Position numbers and translations under genes: made by a program. Below the pieces are notes generated by a model. The model saw only the letters and a program-made list of their open reading frames with translations. It did no database searches and had not been told where the DNA came from. Below are positions 29,191-37,627 of a stretch of 64,000 bases of DNA, one piece after another; positions within the stretch are counted from its first letter, which is position 1; each line of letters starts with the position of its first letter. This DNA is from Marisediminicola sp040546025 (GTDB lineage Bacteria > Actinomycetota > Actinomycetes > Actinomycetales > Microbacteriaceae), in assembly GCF_040546025.1 (NCBI RefSeq), contig NZ_JBEPNA010000001.1:124001-188000 (forward strand), written 5' to 3'.

Positions 29191-32094
29191 TCAGCCCGAG
29201 CGTGCGATCATCCCGGCGCGCAGCCGGATGCCGAGCTTGCGCAGTTCTTCGAACCACAGAACGACGGACGCCAGGGCGACGCAGGCCAGCCAGTGCTCGG
29301 CATCCATCGACACCGTTCCGAACGCCGTCTGCAACAGCGGTAACTCGACGACTGCCACCTGCAGTGCCACGGTCATCGCGAGCGCGCCCCACAGCCATCG
29401 ATTGACGAAGAGCCGACGAAATGCGCTGCTCGACGCGGACCGAGCATTGAGCGCATTGAACATCTGCGCGAACACGAGTGTGGTGAACCCGGCGGTGCGG
29501 GCGACAGCAAGCGTGTCCCCGCCCTCGAGCAGCCCGCCCGGAAGGAACAGGTCGATCGTGGTGAGCGTCACGATCGCCGTTACCAGACCGGTGCTCAGGA
29601 TGCCCGCCCACATCGCCGCGTCGATCGCCCGGTCGTTCACGCCTCGAGGCTCACGCGCCATCACGTCGTCGATCTCCGGATCGATTCCCATCGCCAGGGC
29701 GGGACCGGAATCGGTGACGAGATTGATCCAGAGGATTTGCGTCACCAGGAGGGGAAGTACGACCCCGCCGTCGTCCGCGCCGGCCAGGCCGAGCGTTCCG
29801 GCGAGGAGTACACCGAAGAAGACCGTGAAGACCTCCCCCATATTCGAGGAGAGCAGGTAGCGCAACGACTTCTTGATGTTGTCGAGGATGACGCGCCCCT
29901 GGCGAACGGCGACGATGATCGTTGCGAAATTGTCGTCGGCGAGGATCATCCTCGCTGCGTCCTTGGTCACCTCGGTGCCAGTGATGCCCATGGCGATGCC
30001 GATGTCCGCGGACTTCAGCGCGGGCGCGTCGTTGACGCCGTCCCCGGTCATCGCCACGATTGCGCCATTGGATTGCAACGCGTCGATGATGCGGAGCTTG
30101 TGCCGCGGCGAGACCCGGGCGAAAACCGATGTCGTACGCACCGCGTCCTCAAGCTCGACGTCGTCGAGGGTGTCAAGGTCGTCGCCGGCGAGGGCCTCGG
30201 CCTGTGCCCGGCCTTCGAGCGAAGTGGGGCCCGGGCCCGGCCCGGTGATTCCGAGGTCGGCCGCGATCCGCGCAGCAGTGGCAGGGTGGTCGCCTGTGAT
30301 CATGATGATCCGCACACCCGCGCGCTGCGCCTCCCGGATCGCGGACTTCGCCTCCTCGCGCGGCGGGTCGATGATGCCGACGACCCCGACATAGATGAGG
30401 TCACTCTCCCAGTCGTTGGCATCGCCGGGCACAGCGGTGAGTGCGCCCGCCGCAGCATCCGCGCCCGCCGCAGCATCCGCGCCCGCCGTCGCGTCCGTGC
30501 TCGCCGCGCCGATCGGCCGGTACGCGACGCCGAGCGTGCGGAGGGCGCGGTCAGACAGCGCCTCGATGTCGGCCAGCACTTGCCGCCGCATGCCCTCGTC
30601 CATCGGCACGACCGACTCGCCCCGCTGCATCCGATCGCACCGTTCGAGGAGAACATCCGGTGCGCCCTTGCTGAAGAGAACGAGGGCGCCGTCGCGCGTC
30701 TCGCGATGCACCGTCGACATCATTTTGCGCTCCGAAGTGAACGGGATCTCGTCGATGCGCTCGTGCCGGGCGACGACCTCATGCGTGCCGGGAAGCTTGC
30801 CCGCCGCGACGAGGAAGGCCGCCTCGGTCGGGTCGCCCTGAATCGTCCACTCTCCGTCGGTTTGGGTGAGCTGCGCGTTGTTGGCGAGTGACCCCGCGCC
30901 GAGCAGCAACCGAACCTCGAACAGCGCGCCCGGGTCGGTGATCGGCTCGCCATCGTCGAGCAGAGCGCCGTCGGGCTGGTAGCCGGCGCCGGTGGCCTGG
31001 AGGCGGGCGGATGCCGTGATGACGCTGTGGATCATCATCTCGTTGCGAGTGAGGGTACCGGTCTTATCCGCGCAGATCACCGACGCCGAGCCCAGCGTCT
31101 CGACCGACTTGAGCTGCTTCACCACGGCATTGCGCTTGGCCATTCGCTGCACACCGATCGACAGGACCACCGACAGGATCGCGGGCAGGCCCTCGGGAAC
31201 CGCCGCGACCGCCAGCGAGACACCCAGGAGAAAGACCGTGACGAGACCGGTCGGCGTCGTGACGCCCTGCACGAGCACGGTCGTGACCATGACGACGAGC
31301 GCGATCACGATCACCGCCACGCTGAGAGCCCGGCCCACCCGGCCGATCTCCCTCTGCAGCGGGGTCAGACCTTCCGTGGTCGCATCGAGCATCGTCGCGA
31401 TTTGTCCGACCTCGGTATTCATGCCGATACCGGTGACGATGGCGCGCCCGACGCCCTGCGACACGGCCGTGCCCTTGAAGGCCATGCAGGATCGGTGGGA
31501 GATCGAGGCGTGCCGGGCGAGGGTGTTCGCGTTCTTGGCTACGGGGTGGCTCTCGCCGGTCAGCGAGGCCTCGGCGATGCGCAGCGCGTTCGCCTCGATG
31601 AGCCGGGCATCCGCACCCACCTGGTCGCCCTCGCCGAGCACGAGCACATCCCCGCGCACGAGTTCGGAGCTGAGCACGGTCGCGAGCCGGCCATCGCGCA
31701 GCACCGTCGACGACGCGGCGGTCATGGTCGACAGGGAGGCGACCGCGTCGTCGGCGCGTCCCTCCTGTACCCAGCCGAGCAGCCCGTTGAGCAGCACTAT
31801 CGCCGCGATGACGACCGCGTCGATCGGCCAACCCTCCGCGCCTTCGATGAGCCAGCCGATCAGCGAGACCGCAATCGCGCCGAGGAGCAGGTAGATGAGA
31901 GAATCCCGGAACTGTTCGAGGATCCGGCGCCACGTCGGTACCCGGGGTGTGCCGCGCAACTCATTCGGTCCGTCGCGGTCGAGACGCCTGGCGGCCTCCG
32001 CGGCGGACAGCCCGACGGCGGCGTCGACCTTGTAGCTGGCTGTGACGTCGGCGGCGTCGACGAGGGATGGGTCGGTGATCGGGGCATCCGCCAT
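29191..32094 (-). CDS. P-type cation-transporting ATPase (P2A, Ca2+-like)
   Basis: 967 aa. N-terminal cation ATPase domain (DVTASYKVDAAVGLSAAEAA); actuator loop with EASLTGES; ion site helix AVPEGLPAILSVVLSIGVQR; phosphorylation motif DKTGTLTRNE near residue 345; nucleotide-binding KGAPDVLLERC; hinge MTGDGVNDAPALKSADIGIA; and a C-terminal domain with LVTQILWINLVTDSGPALAM. The VPEGLP and NLVTDSGPA motifs match the PMR1/SERCA-like P2A group, so Ca2+ or Mn2+ export is most likely. An Ala-rich insert encoded by 18-base repeats (30443-30496) interrupts the nucleotide-binding domain. ATG 32094 is chosen for its GGGGA upstream; a GTG 11 codons earlier has none. Confidence 0.9.
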   Translation of the reverse strand: MADAPITDPSLVDAADVTASYKVDAAVGLSAAEAARRLDRDGPNELRGTPRVPTWRRILEQFRDSLIYLLLGAIAVSLIGWLIEGAEGWPIDAVVIAAIVLLNGLLGWVQEGRADDAVASLSTMTAASSTVLRDGRLATVLSSELVRGDVLVLGEGDQVGADARLIEANALRIAEASLTGESHPVAKNANTLARHASISHRSCMAFKGTAVSQGVGRAIVTGIGMNTEVGQIATMLDATTEGLTPLQREIGRVGRALSVAVIVIALVVMVTTVLVQGVTTPTGLVTVFLLGVSLAVAAVPEGLPAILSVVLSIGVQRMAKRNAVVKQLKSVETLGSASVICADKTGTLTRNEMMIHSVITASARLQATGAGYQPDGALLDDGEPITDPGALFEVRLLLGAGSLANNAQLTQTDGEWTIQGDPTEAAFLVAAGKLPGTHEVVARHERIDEIPFTSERKMMSTVHRETRDGALVLFSKGAPDVLLERCDRMQRGESVVPMDEGMRRQVLADIEALSDRALRTLGVAYRPIGAASTDATAGADAAAGADAAAGALTAVPGDANDWESDLIYVGVVGIIDPPREEAKSAIREAQRAGVRIIMITGDHPATAARIAADLGITGPGPGPTSLEGRAQAEALAGDDLDTLDDVELEDAVRTTSVFARVSPRHKLRIIDALQSNGAIVAMTGDGVNDAPALKSADIGIAMGITGTEVTKDAARMILADDNFATIIVAVRQGRVILDNIKKSLRYLLSSNMGEVFTVFFGVLLAGTLGLAGADDGGVVLPLLVTQILWINLVTDSGPALAMGIDPEIDDVMAREPRGVNDRAIDAAMWAGILSTGLVTAIVTLTTIDLFLPGGLLEGGDTLAVARTAGFTTLVFAQMFNALNARSASSSAFRRLFVNRWLWGALAMTVALQVAVVELPLLQTAFGTVSMDAEHWLACVALASVVLWFEELRKLGIRLRAGMIARSG
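30443..30496 (-). repeat. 18-bp in-frame tandem repeat inside the P-type ATPase gene
   Basis: Two identical 18-base units (30443-30460, 30461-30478) and a third diverged one (30479-30496) encode a repeated Gly-Ala-Asp-Ala-Ala-Ala stretch. Because 18 is a multiple of three, copy-number change would keep the frame. Confidence 0.8.
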
Positions 32095-32163
32095 GCGCTG
32101 GTCCCCAATCTCGGTGGTCCGGGTCACTCGTGACTCAGCCTAGGCGCGCACGCGATCGCGCGT

Positions 32164-32694
32164 TCAGGGTCGAAGGGTACTGCGCGCCGCGGCGGTCTCG
32201 TCCACGAGGTCCTGCCAGCCGTCGCCCTCGACATACTCGAAAATGATGTTCGTCTCGGTATGGGCGACCGCCGGATGCTCCGCGAGGTGCTCGAGCACGA
32301 AGTCGCGCAGGCCCGTGGCATCGCGAGCGGCGACGTGCAGCAGGTAGTCGTCCGCGCCACCGGTGTGGAACAGGCCGATGACCCCCGACCAGTGCGGTGC
32401 CTTCGATCGGAAGTCATCGATCTGCGCGCGTGCATGCCGGCCGAGCCGCACCGAGATGAGTGCCTGCAGCGACGCGCCGAGCGCGGTGAGGTCGACGATC
32501 GCCCGGTATCCGCGGATGTGCCCCAGCTGCTGCAGCCGGCGCAACCGCGTCGACACCGTTGACTCCGCGACCCCAATCTCGGTGGCGAGGGTGGCCCCGG
32601 ACGCGCGGGCGTTGATCGACAGCGCGCGCAGCAGGGCGCGATCGACGCGGTCGAGTTCGGGCTTCTTCGGCCCACTGGCAGCGTGCTCGGTCAT
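32164..32694 (-). CDS. Lrp/AsnC family transcriptional regulator
   Basis: 176 aa. An N-terminal winged HTH (DRVDRALLRALSINARASGA, then EIGVAESTVSTRLRRLQQLG) is followed by GHIRGYRAIVDLTALGASLQ and an RAM/AsnC ligand domain (QALISVRLGRHARAQIDDFR, HTGGADDYLLHVAARDATGL). It is divergent from a PLP-dependent trans-sulfuration enzyme with an 88-base spacer, so it probably controls that gene in response to an amino acid. The start is leaderless (TAAACT six bases upstream), although AGGA directly abuts the ATG. Confidence 0.88.
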   Translation of the reverse strand: MTEHAASGPKKPELDRVDRALLRALSINARASGATLATEIGVAESTVSTRLRRLQQLGHIRGYRAIVDLTALGASLQALISVRLGRHARAQIDDFRSKAPHWSGVIGLFHTGGADDYLLHVAARDATGLRDFVLEHLAEHPAVAHTETNIIFEYVEGDGWQDLVDETAAARSTLRP

Positions 32695-32700
32695 TCCTAC

Positions 32701-32706
32701 AGTTTA
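32701..32706 (-). promoter_or_regulatory. Leaderless -10 element of the Lrp gene
   Basis: TAAACT on the minus strand ends six bases before the ATG at 32694. The adjoining 32707-32782 bases carry TAG-rich inverted half-sites (CTAGAACAG, then CTATTC) that could be the Lrp operator shared with the divergent gene. Confidence 0.5.
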
Positions 32707-32782
32707 TGCGCTAGAACAGCTATTCATCGAAGGTGCTGCGAAGATACTTGCGGATTGAGCCAGCATCTGTTTGCCTCGACCC

Positions 32783-34156
32783 ATGTCGCCATCGCTGCCG
32801 TCCTCGTCCGAGTCTGCGTCTCAGCCCGCACCCGCCCACCACATCGACACGATCGCGGTGCATGCGGGGATGGCCGGAGTCACAGCATCCGGCTCCCACG
32901 TCCCGACCATCGACCTGTCGACCACGAACCCGCTGACCGGAATCGAGTCGGGCGGCGACTCGTACGAGAACCTCGCGACCGGGGGCACGCCGACCCCCGG
33001 GGACTCCGCCGTGTACCAGCGGCTCTGGCAGCCCGGCGTCGCCCGTTTCGAGGACGGGCTGTCGGCGCTCGAGGGCTCCGCCGGCACGGTCGCCTTCGCG
33101 AGCGGGATGGCCGCGCTCACCGCCGTGCTGATCGCCTGCGTGACCGCGGGCAAGCCGCACGTTGTGGCGCTGCGTCCGCTCTACGGTGGCACCGATCACG
33201 TGCTCGCGACCGGGCTGCTCGGAACGACCGTCAGCTGGGTCGACGCCGATGGTGTTGCCGACGCCATCCGTCCCGACACGGGGCTCGTGCTGCTCGAGTC
33301 GCCTGCGAACCCGACGCTCGAGATGACGGACATTCGCGCCGTTGCGGATGCCGCGGGCACCGTTCCCGTCATGGTCGACAACACGTTCGCGACGCCCGTT
33401 TTGCAACGCCCCATCGAGTCGGGCGCGACCCTCGTGATGCACAGCGCCACGAAATACCTCGGCGGACACGGTGACGCGATGGGCGGCACCATCTCCGGAC
33501 CCGGGGAGTGGATGGTGCGCCTGCGCCAGCTGCGCGCGCTGACCGGCGGCCTTATGCATCCGTTTGGCGCGTACCTGCTGCAGCGGGGCCTGCGCACCCT
33601 GCCGGTGCGGGTGCGCGCGCAGCAGACCACGGCGGCGCTCGTGGCGGAACGTCTCGTCGGGCATCCCGCAATTGCGCGCGTGCACTATCCGGGGCTTCCG
33701 GGGCAGGATCCGCTGGGCCTCATCGGGCGCCAGTCGTCCGGCGCGGGGGCGCTCATCGCGCTCGACCTGGCCGGCGGATTCGGTGCGGCGGCCCGCTTCA
33801 CCGAGGCGTGTTTACTGATCACCCACGCGGTGTCGCTGGGCGGGATCGATTCGCTCGTGCAGCATCCAGCCTCGCTGACGCACCGCCCGGTCGAGGCGAG
33901 CGCGCGTCCCGGTGCCGGGATCGTGCGGATCTCGATCGGGCTCGAGCACGCGAATGACCTGATGGAGGACATTCTGCGGGCGCTCGAGGCGGCGCTGGGC
34001 GATGCCGTGGTGGATGTGGCGGCGGATGATTCGGCTACTGCGGGGCGGCCGGCTTCGGCGCCCGTTTCGGCGCCAGCGGCAGCAGCCTCACGGTCGGGCT
34101 CGCCGCTCTCGTCGCCGCAGGCGCTCGAGAAGAACCACGCGCTCAGCCTGATCTGA
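32783..34156 (+). CDS. Trans-sulfuration PLP-dependent enzyme (cystathionine gamma-lyase/methionine gamma-lyase-like)
   Basis: About 457 aa, Cys/Met metabolism PLP family. Landmarks: HHIDTIAVHAGMAG near the N-terminus, YQRLWQPGVARFEDGLSALE, GSAGTVAFASGMAALTAVLI (PLP phosphate loop), PLYGGTDHVL with the stacking Tyr, VDNTFATPVLQRPIESGATL, HSATKYLGGHGDAMGG with the Schiff-base Lys, and VSLGGIDSLVQHPASLTH. It degrades or forms thioether amino acids; the exact reaction cannot be fixed. A disordered Ala/Ser/Pro tail of about 40 residues ends it. The ATG 32783 is used; a TTG four codons upstream is possible. It is divergent from an Lrp regulator. Confidence 0.87.
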   Translation: MSPSLPSSSESASQPAPAHHIDTIAVHAGMAGVTASGSHVPTIDLSTTNPLTGIESGGDSYENLATGGTPTPGDSAVYQRLWQPGVARFEDGLSALEGSAGTVAFASGMAALTAVLIACVTAGKPHVVALRPLYGGTDHVLATGLLGTTVSWVDADGVADAIRPDTGLVLLESPANPTLEMTDIRAVADAAGTVPVMVDNTFATPVLQRPIESGATLVMHSATKYLGGHGDAMGGTISGPGEWMVRLRQLRALTGGLMHPFGAYLLQRGLRTLPVRVRAQQTTAALVAERLVGHPAIARVHYPGLPGQDPLGLIGRQSSGAGALIALDLAGGFGAAARFTEACLLITHAVSLGGIDSLVQHPASLTHRPVEASARPGAGIVRISIGLEHANDLMEDILRALEAALGDAVVDVAADDSATAGRPASAPVSAPAAAASRSGSPLSSPQALEKNHALSLI

Positions 34157-34224
34157 GTGGCGCCTCCTAATGGTGCGCTGCTGGCCGGTCGCCCCGGCCG
34201 ATCAGCGGTCGTAACTCCGGGGAT

Positions 34225-34244
34225 CCGGCGGAAACGCCGGTTTT
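34225..34244 (+). terminator. Rho-independent terminator after the trans-sulfuration gene
   Basis: CCGGCG (34225-34230), loop GAAA and CGCCGG (34235-34240) are followed by TTTT. A stable GNRA-type loop plus a T-run 70 bases after the stop codon makes this a textbook terminator. A second GC hairpin (GGCCGG and CCGGCC, 34183-34199) precedes it. Confidence 0.75.
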
Positions 34245-34477
34245 CGCGGCGTCGGAGCACGGCGATTCGCATTTTCTCCTGAGTTACGAGCGCACCTGGC
34301 GCGGTGCCGAAGCGGGCGGCGTCACTCGGGACGGCGGTCGGCCGAGCGTCGACGGATGGCCGTCGTAGTCAGGGCCCGACATCCGATCGCGGGGCGAGGT
34401 GTGCGCCGAACCACTCATTCGGGAACTGGCTCATCGGCCGGAAACTACGCCCGGAGCCCCACCCGGGCAACGGGTTG

Positions 34478-34508
34478 CCGGAGCGCGGATGGTCGGCCGT
34501 CGCTCCGG
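34478..34508 (-). terminator. Candidate terminator of the DUF5997 gene
   Basis: CCGGAGCG (34478-34485) and CGCTCCGG (34501-34508) form an 8-base stem with a 15-base loop just past the stop codon of the minus-strand DUF5997 gene. There is no T-run. The rest of the 34245-34477 stretch shows neither a gene nor clear repeats. Confidence 0.4.
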
Positions 34509-34520
34509 TTGCTCGCCGCG

Positions 34521-34916
34521 CTACTTCGCTTGGCGGGCCCGGCGCTCGGCATCGCGAGCGGCGACGCGCTCCTTCTCGGCGCGAACCTCGAACTGGGTGG
34601 CGCGTTCCTGGACGAGCCAGGCGGGCGGGGCCTGTAGCAGCGCCAGGATCTCGGCCGACGTGAGCGGTTCGGTGATCTCGCCGCGCGCGAGACCGCTGAT
34701 CGAGACGCCGAGCTTTCCGGCGACGACGGGGCGCGGGTGCGGTCCGGTCGCGCGGAGTTCAGTGAGCCAGGCTGGCGGGTTGGCGAGCATCTCGTTGTAC
34801 GCGTCGCGGGTGATGGGCTGGTCGCGGAATTCGGCTGGCGCCGCTTCCAGCAGGATGCCGAGCTTCTTCGCCGCGGTCTCGGGTTTCATGGTCTGCGGGG
34901 TCTTGGGCGAAGTCAT
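34521..34916 (-). CDS. DUF5997 family protein
   Basis: 131 aa. The family pattern is clear: MKPETAAKKLGILLEAAPAE, ANPPAWLTELRATGPHPRPV, VAGKLGVSISGLARGEITEP and LLQAPPAWLVQERATQFEVR, ending in a long basic helix. GKLGVSISGLARGEIT looks like a helix-turn-helix. It is divergent from an HTH-less LysR-type effector domain protein, an arrangement I recall as common in actinobacteria, so the two may together form a split regulator. The start is leaderless (TACGAT six bases before the ATG). Confidence 0.85.
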   Translation of the reverse strand: MTSPKTPQTMKPETAAKKLGILLEAAPAEFRDQPITRDAYNEMLANPPAWLTELRATGPHPRPVVAGKLGVSISGLARGEITEPLTSAEILALLQAPPAWLVQERATQFEVRAEKERVAARDAERRARQAK

Positions 34917-34922
34917 CCGATA

Positions 34923-34928
34923 ATCGTA
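34923..34928 (-). promoter_or_regulatory. Leaderless -10 element of the DUF5997 gene
   Basis: TACGAT on the minus strand ends six bases before the ATG at 34916, with no ribosome site between. Confidence 0.5.
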
Positions 34929-35042
34929 CTCCGCGCGTCCGGTCCGCCGGGTGTCGGGCACCTCTGCGCTGCCGCCCGCCGGTGGCGCCTGCATTAGCCT
35001 GAGAGCTGCCGCGAATGCGTCGCGGCAGGTGGGAGGATCCGC

Positions 35043-35735
35043 GTGGACGACGAGCAGGACTTCTTCCGCATCGCTGCAGTGCCCGGCGTGACCCTCACGA
35101 AGTGGACCCGTGCGTGGCAGGAACGCCGCCCAGACGCTCCGCTGCAGGTGCTGCGCAGCACCGGTGAGACCCAGTCCTCTGTTCTGCATGACGGATCGGC
35201 CGACGTGAGCTTCGTGAGGCTGGCCGGCGGCGAGGATGCCGGGAGCGCGCTCGACGCGCTCGGCGACGACGACCTGAGTGCAATCACGCTCTACGTCGAG
35301 GCCCCCGTCGTCGTTGTGCCGAAGGGACATCCGATCGCCGAGCTCGACTCCGTGACGCTTGCCGATCTCGATCCCGAGAATCATCTCGCCGGCGAATGGG
35401 AAGACGCGATCGAACTCGTCGCCGCGAATGTCGGCGTCGTGATCGTTCCGCAGTCGATCGCGCGCCTGCATGCCCGCAAAGACGTCGCCGCCGTTCCCGT
35501 GACGGATGCTGCCGAGACGCGCATCGCGATCGCCTGGCTCATGGCTCAGACGACCGAGCGGGTCGAGGAGTTCGTCGGCATCGTGCGCGGCCGCACAGCG
35601 CACAGTTCCCGAAGCACGCCGACGCCGCCGACTCCGAAGGTCGCACCGCCGAAGAAGGTTGTGCAGCCGCGCAAGAAGGAGCAGTCGGCCGGGCGCACCC
35701 GACCGACTGCGAACCGGCGGTCACCGCGACGCTGA
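35043..35735 (+). CDS. LysR-type substrate-binding domain protein lacking an HTH
   Basis: 230 aa, GTG start with GGGAGGA upstream. The body (residues 8-180) is a periplasmic-binding-like LysR effector domain: FFRIAAVPGVTLTKWTRAWQ, SSVLHDGSADVSFVRLAGGE, SAITLYVEAPVVVVPKGHPI, ELVAANVGVVIVPQSIARLH. No N-terminal helix-turn-helix is present. The C-terminal 40 residues are Pro/Lys/Arg-rich (TPKVAPPKKVVQPRKKEQSA) and could bind nucleic acid. It is divergent from the DUF5997 gene. It may sense a ligand and act with another DNA-binding partner. Confidence 0.83.
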   Translation: MDDEQDFFRIAAVPGVTLTKWTRAWQERRPDAPLQVLRSTGETQSSVLHDGSADVSFVRLAGGEDAGSALDALGDDDLSAITLYVEAPVVVVPKGHPIAELDSVTLADLDPENHLAGEWEDAIELVAANVGVVIVPQSIARLHARKDVAAVPVTDAAETRIAIAWLMAQTTERVEEFVGIVRGRTAHSSRSTPTPPTPKVAPPKKVVQPRKKEQSAGRTRPTANRRSPRR

Positions 35736-35769
35736 CACCGGGACGCTGACGCAGAGGCGCTGACGCAAA

Positions 35770-35790
35770 GCGGCGCTGATGTGGCGCCGC
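35770..35790. terminator. Hairpin between convergent genes
   Basis: GCGGCGC (35770-35776) and GCGCCGC (35784-35790) form a perfect 7-base stem between the convergent LysR-like and oxygenase genes. It follows three short direct repeats of GACGCTGAC/GGCGCTGAC type (35726-35765). No T-run. Confidence 0.4.
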
Positions 35791-35837
35791 CCGCAACCGG
35801 AGTCGACCGGGGGCGGACGGCGTGGACGAAGTCGGGC

Positions 35838-36614
35838 CTATGCCTCGGAGTCGACCGAATCCCTGTCGACCCGGCCCTGCGCGGCGAGTGTCGCGGAGCG
35901 CTCGGCATAACGTCGGTGCACCTCGGCTTGGGCGTCGTCCATGATCTTCTGGTCGAGCGGCGGGTTCACGTGGTTGTTGTGGCCGTGATGCTTCGCGATG
36001 TAGGCGTCGAGCGCCGGGCCCGACTCCCACGAGGTGATGAGGCAGTAGCGCGGCTCGGGCCCCTTGTGCCAGACGGCGTGCCAGAATCGCTGCGTGTCGA
36101 CGATGATCTGCGCGCCAGCGGGCAGCGGGATGCGGATCTCGGTCGTCGGGTCCCAGCGGTCCTCGCGCAGGGTCATGAACGACTCGGGGTCATCGGTCAG
36201 GTTGAAGAACCCGCGCACGATCCACCCGCTGCCATCGGGATTCAGACGGTTGTTGTCGTCCTGGTGGAGGTTGTAGAGCGTATTCGCGTAGTCGTTAGGC
36301 TGCAGCTCGATGACGCGGCAGCGGCCGACGTTCGCGCCGGGCTCCTTCGCGCGGGCCGTGAGATGCGGCGCCGCGGCGACCTGGGAGTCGATCCAGACAC
36401 CGTCCTTGTCGGTACGAGGCGGGATGTGATTCCAGAACCCGTTGGCCTCGATTTCGCCGAAGGCGCTGGCCAGAGGGGCAAACTGAGTGACGCCGGATGA
36501 CTTCCAATCGACGTACTCGAGGTCATTCCACTCCTGCGGGTCGACGGCCTGGTCGTAGCGATCCAAAATGACGAAGCCCTTTTCATCGAGCAGGGCGGAC
36601 TTGATGTAGCTCAT
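35838..36614 (-). CDS. Putative 2OG-Fe(II) oxygenase-like protein
   Basis: 258 aa from the ATG at 36614 (MSYIKSALLDEKGFVILDRY). A double-stranded beta-helix dioxygenase pattern is suggested: an HxD in YNLHQDDNNRLNPDG (first metal ligands), GAQIIVDTQRFWHAVWHKGP (distal His) and an Arg eight residues further in PEPRYCLITSWESG for 2-oxoglutarate. A small C-terminal helical region (LDQKIMDDAQAEVHRRYAER) follows. The substrate is unknown. No ribosome site is convincing; an upstream in-frame start at 36650 is possible. A palindromic operator region lies upstream, so the gene is probably regulated. Confidence 0.65.
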   Translation of the reverse strand: MSYIKSALLDEKGFVILDRYDQAVDPQEWNDLEYVDWKSSGVTQFAPLASAFGEIEANGFWNHIPPRTDKDGVWIDSQVAAAPHLTARAKEPGANVGRCRVIELQPNDYANTLYNLHQDDNNRLNPDGSGWIVRGFFNLTDDPESFMTLREDRWDPTTEIRIPLPAGAQIIVDTQRFWHAVWHKGPEPRYCLITSWESGPALDAYIAKHHGHNNHVNPPLDQKIMDDAQAEVHRRYAERSATLAAQGRVDRDSVDSEA

Positions 36615-36641
36615 TTGGGAGAATGCGCCTTTCGGTAAGAG

Positions 36642-36681
36642 AACTAGCACGTTTTAACTAGCTCAACTTAGGGAACCCTAA
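36642..36681 (-). promoter_or_regulatory. Operator region of the putative oxygenase gene
   Basis: Two direct repeats AACTAGC (36642-36648, 36656-36662) are followed by a palindrome TTAGGG-AA-CCCTAA (36668-36681), about 30 to 65 bases before the start codon. The TTAGG and CCTAA half-sites resemble, but do not match in spacing, the DtxR/IdeR iron box. Regulation by a metal-responsive repressor is possible. The remaining 36682-36822 holds no gene. Confidence 0.5.
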
Positions 36682-36822
36682 CATTTGGCACGACGATGCA
36701 ACCGTTTGAGGCGGACTGTCTCGCACAGGGTTCCGGACGCCCCGAAGCGATCAGCCCTCCACGCGCTCTCTCATCACCAAGCCGGCGCGCGTAAGCTCTC
36801 CGCACACAGGGAAAGGGCGCCG

Positions 36823-37431
36823 ATGACCGACCGAAGCGGTGAGACGAGCAGGTTCGACCCCCGGTTCGATCCGGCGTTCCAGCCTGGGTACGACGGTGCG
36901 GCGACGCGGCAGCGATCCAACGGCGGAGCGCCCGGGCCCGGCATCGCGGATGCTGCGGCCGCTACGCCCTCGGATCAGCGCGATGCGATTCAGCGCGATG
37001 CGGATCCACTCAGTGCTGGCCGCCCCACCGCCGGGCAGCGCGCCGCTGGTTCGCAGTCGGACGTCGCACCGAGCGGGGCCGGCCCGCGCCCGCCCGGACC
37101 CCCGCTTCCCTTCGCGCACGCCGAGACGGGCCCGGGCGCATCCGGTGGCGTCGACGTCGAGGAGACGGATGCCGCACCGCCCGCTCGCTCGACGAATCCA
37201 TTCCTGCTGGTGCTGTGGGTCGCGAGCGCGCTCATGGTGTTCGGTGGTGTCGGGCTGTTCCAGTCGGTCGGGCAGCTGACGGCGGAGGCCCAGCGCACCG
37301 GTTCGGCGCCGTACGACTACTTCCTCGTGCAGAGTCTGATTTTCGGTGCGCCGCTGCTGATGGTGCTCGGTGTCGCGACGGCCACCGGGATTCTGTTCGT
37401 GCACGCGGTGCGGTGGCGGAAGCGGCGGTAG
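36823..37431 (+). CDS. Two-helix membrane protein, tandem paralogue 1
   Basis: 202 aa from the ATG at 36823 with GAAAGGG upstream. The first 25 residues (MTDRSGETSRFDPRFDPAFQ) are shared with the next gene. A long Ala/Pro/Gly-rich disordered region (30-125) leads to two membrane helices: NPFLLVLWVASALMVFGGVG and SLIFGAPLLMVLGVATATGI, with a basic C-terminus. Topology is probably N-in, C-in. I do not recognise a function. It and its copy share the RFDPRFDPAFQPGY motif, which suggests a conserved binding epitope. Confidence 0.78.
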   Translation: MTDRSGETSRFDPRFDPAFQPGYDGAATRQRSNGGAPGPGIADAAAATPSDQRDAIQRDADPLSAGRPTAGQRAAGSQSDVAPSGAGPRPPGPPLPFAHAETGPGASGGVDVEETDAAPPARSTNPFLLVLWVASALMVFGGVGLFQSVGQLTAEAQRTGSAPYDYFLVQSLIFGAPLLMVLGVATATGILFVHAVRWRKRR

Positions 37432-37627
37432 ATCAGTGCGGTCGCGGGTGCGGTGCGGTCGCGGCTCGCGCGACCGCGGTGACTGTAACGGAGGAGTTCG
37501 TGCAGCCACTCCGTGATCGGTGTCGCCGGCCGACGGCGTGCTGCCGATTCTCCTGCCGAACCTGCTGCGGTGGGCTGTTTCGTGGCCACCAGTAGTCCTA
37601 GACTCGCTCCACATCGGAAAGGTGAGG

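Noticed and set aside
32707..32782. SAM or amino acid riboswitch before the trans-sulfuration gene
   Set aside because: The spacer is too short and shows only simple half-sites; the divergent Lrp gene explains regulation better.
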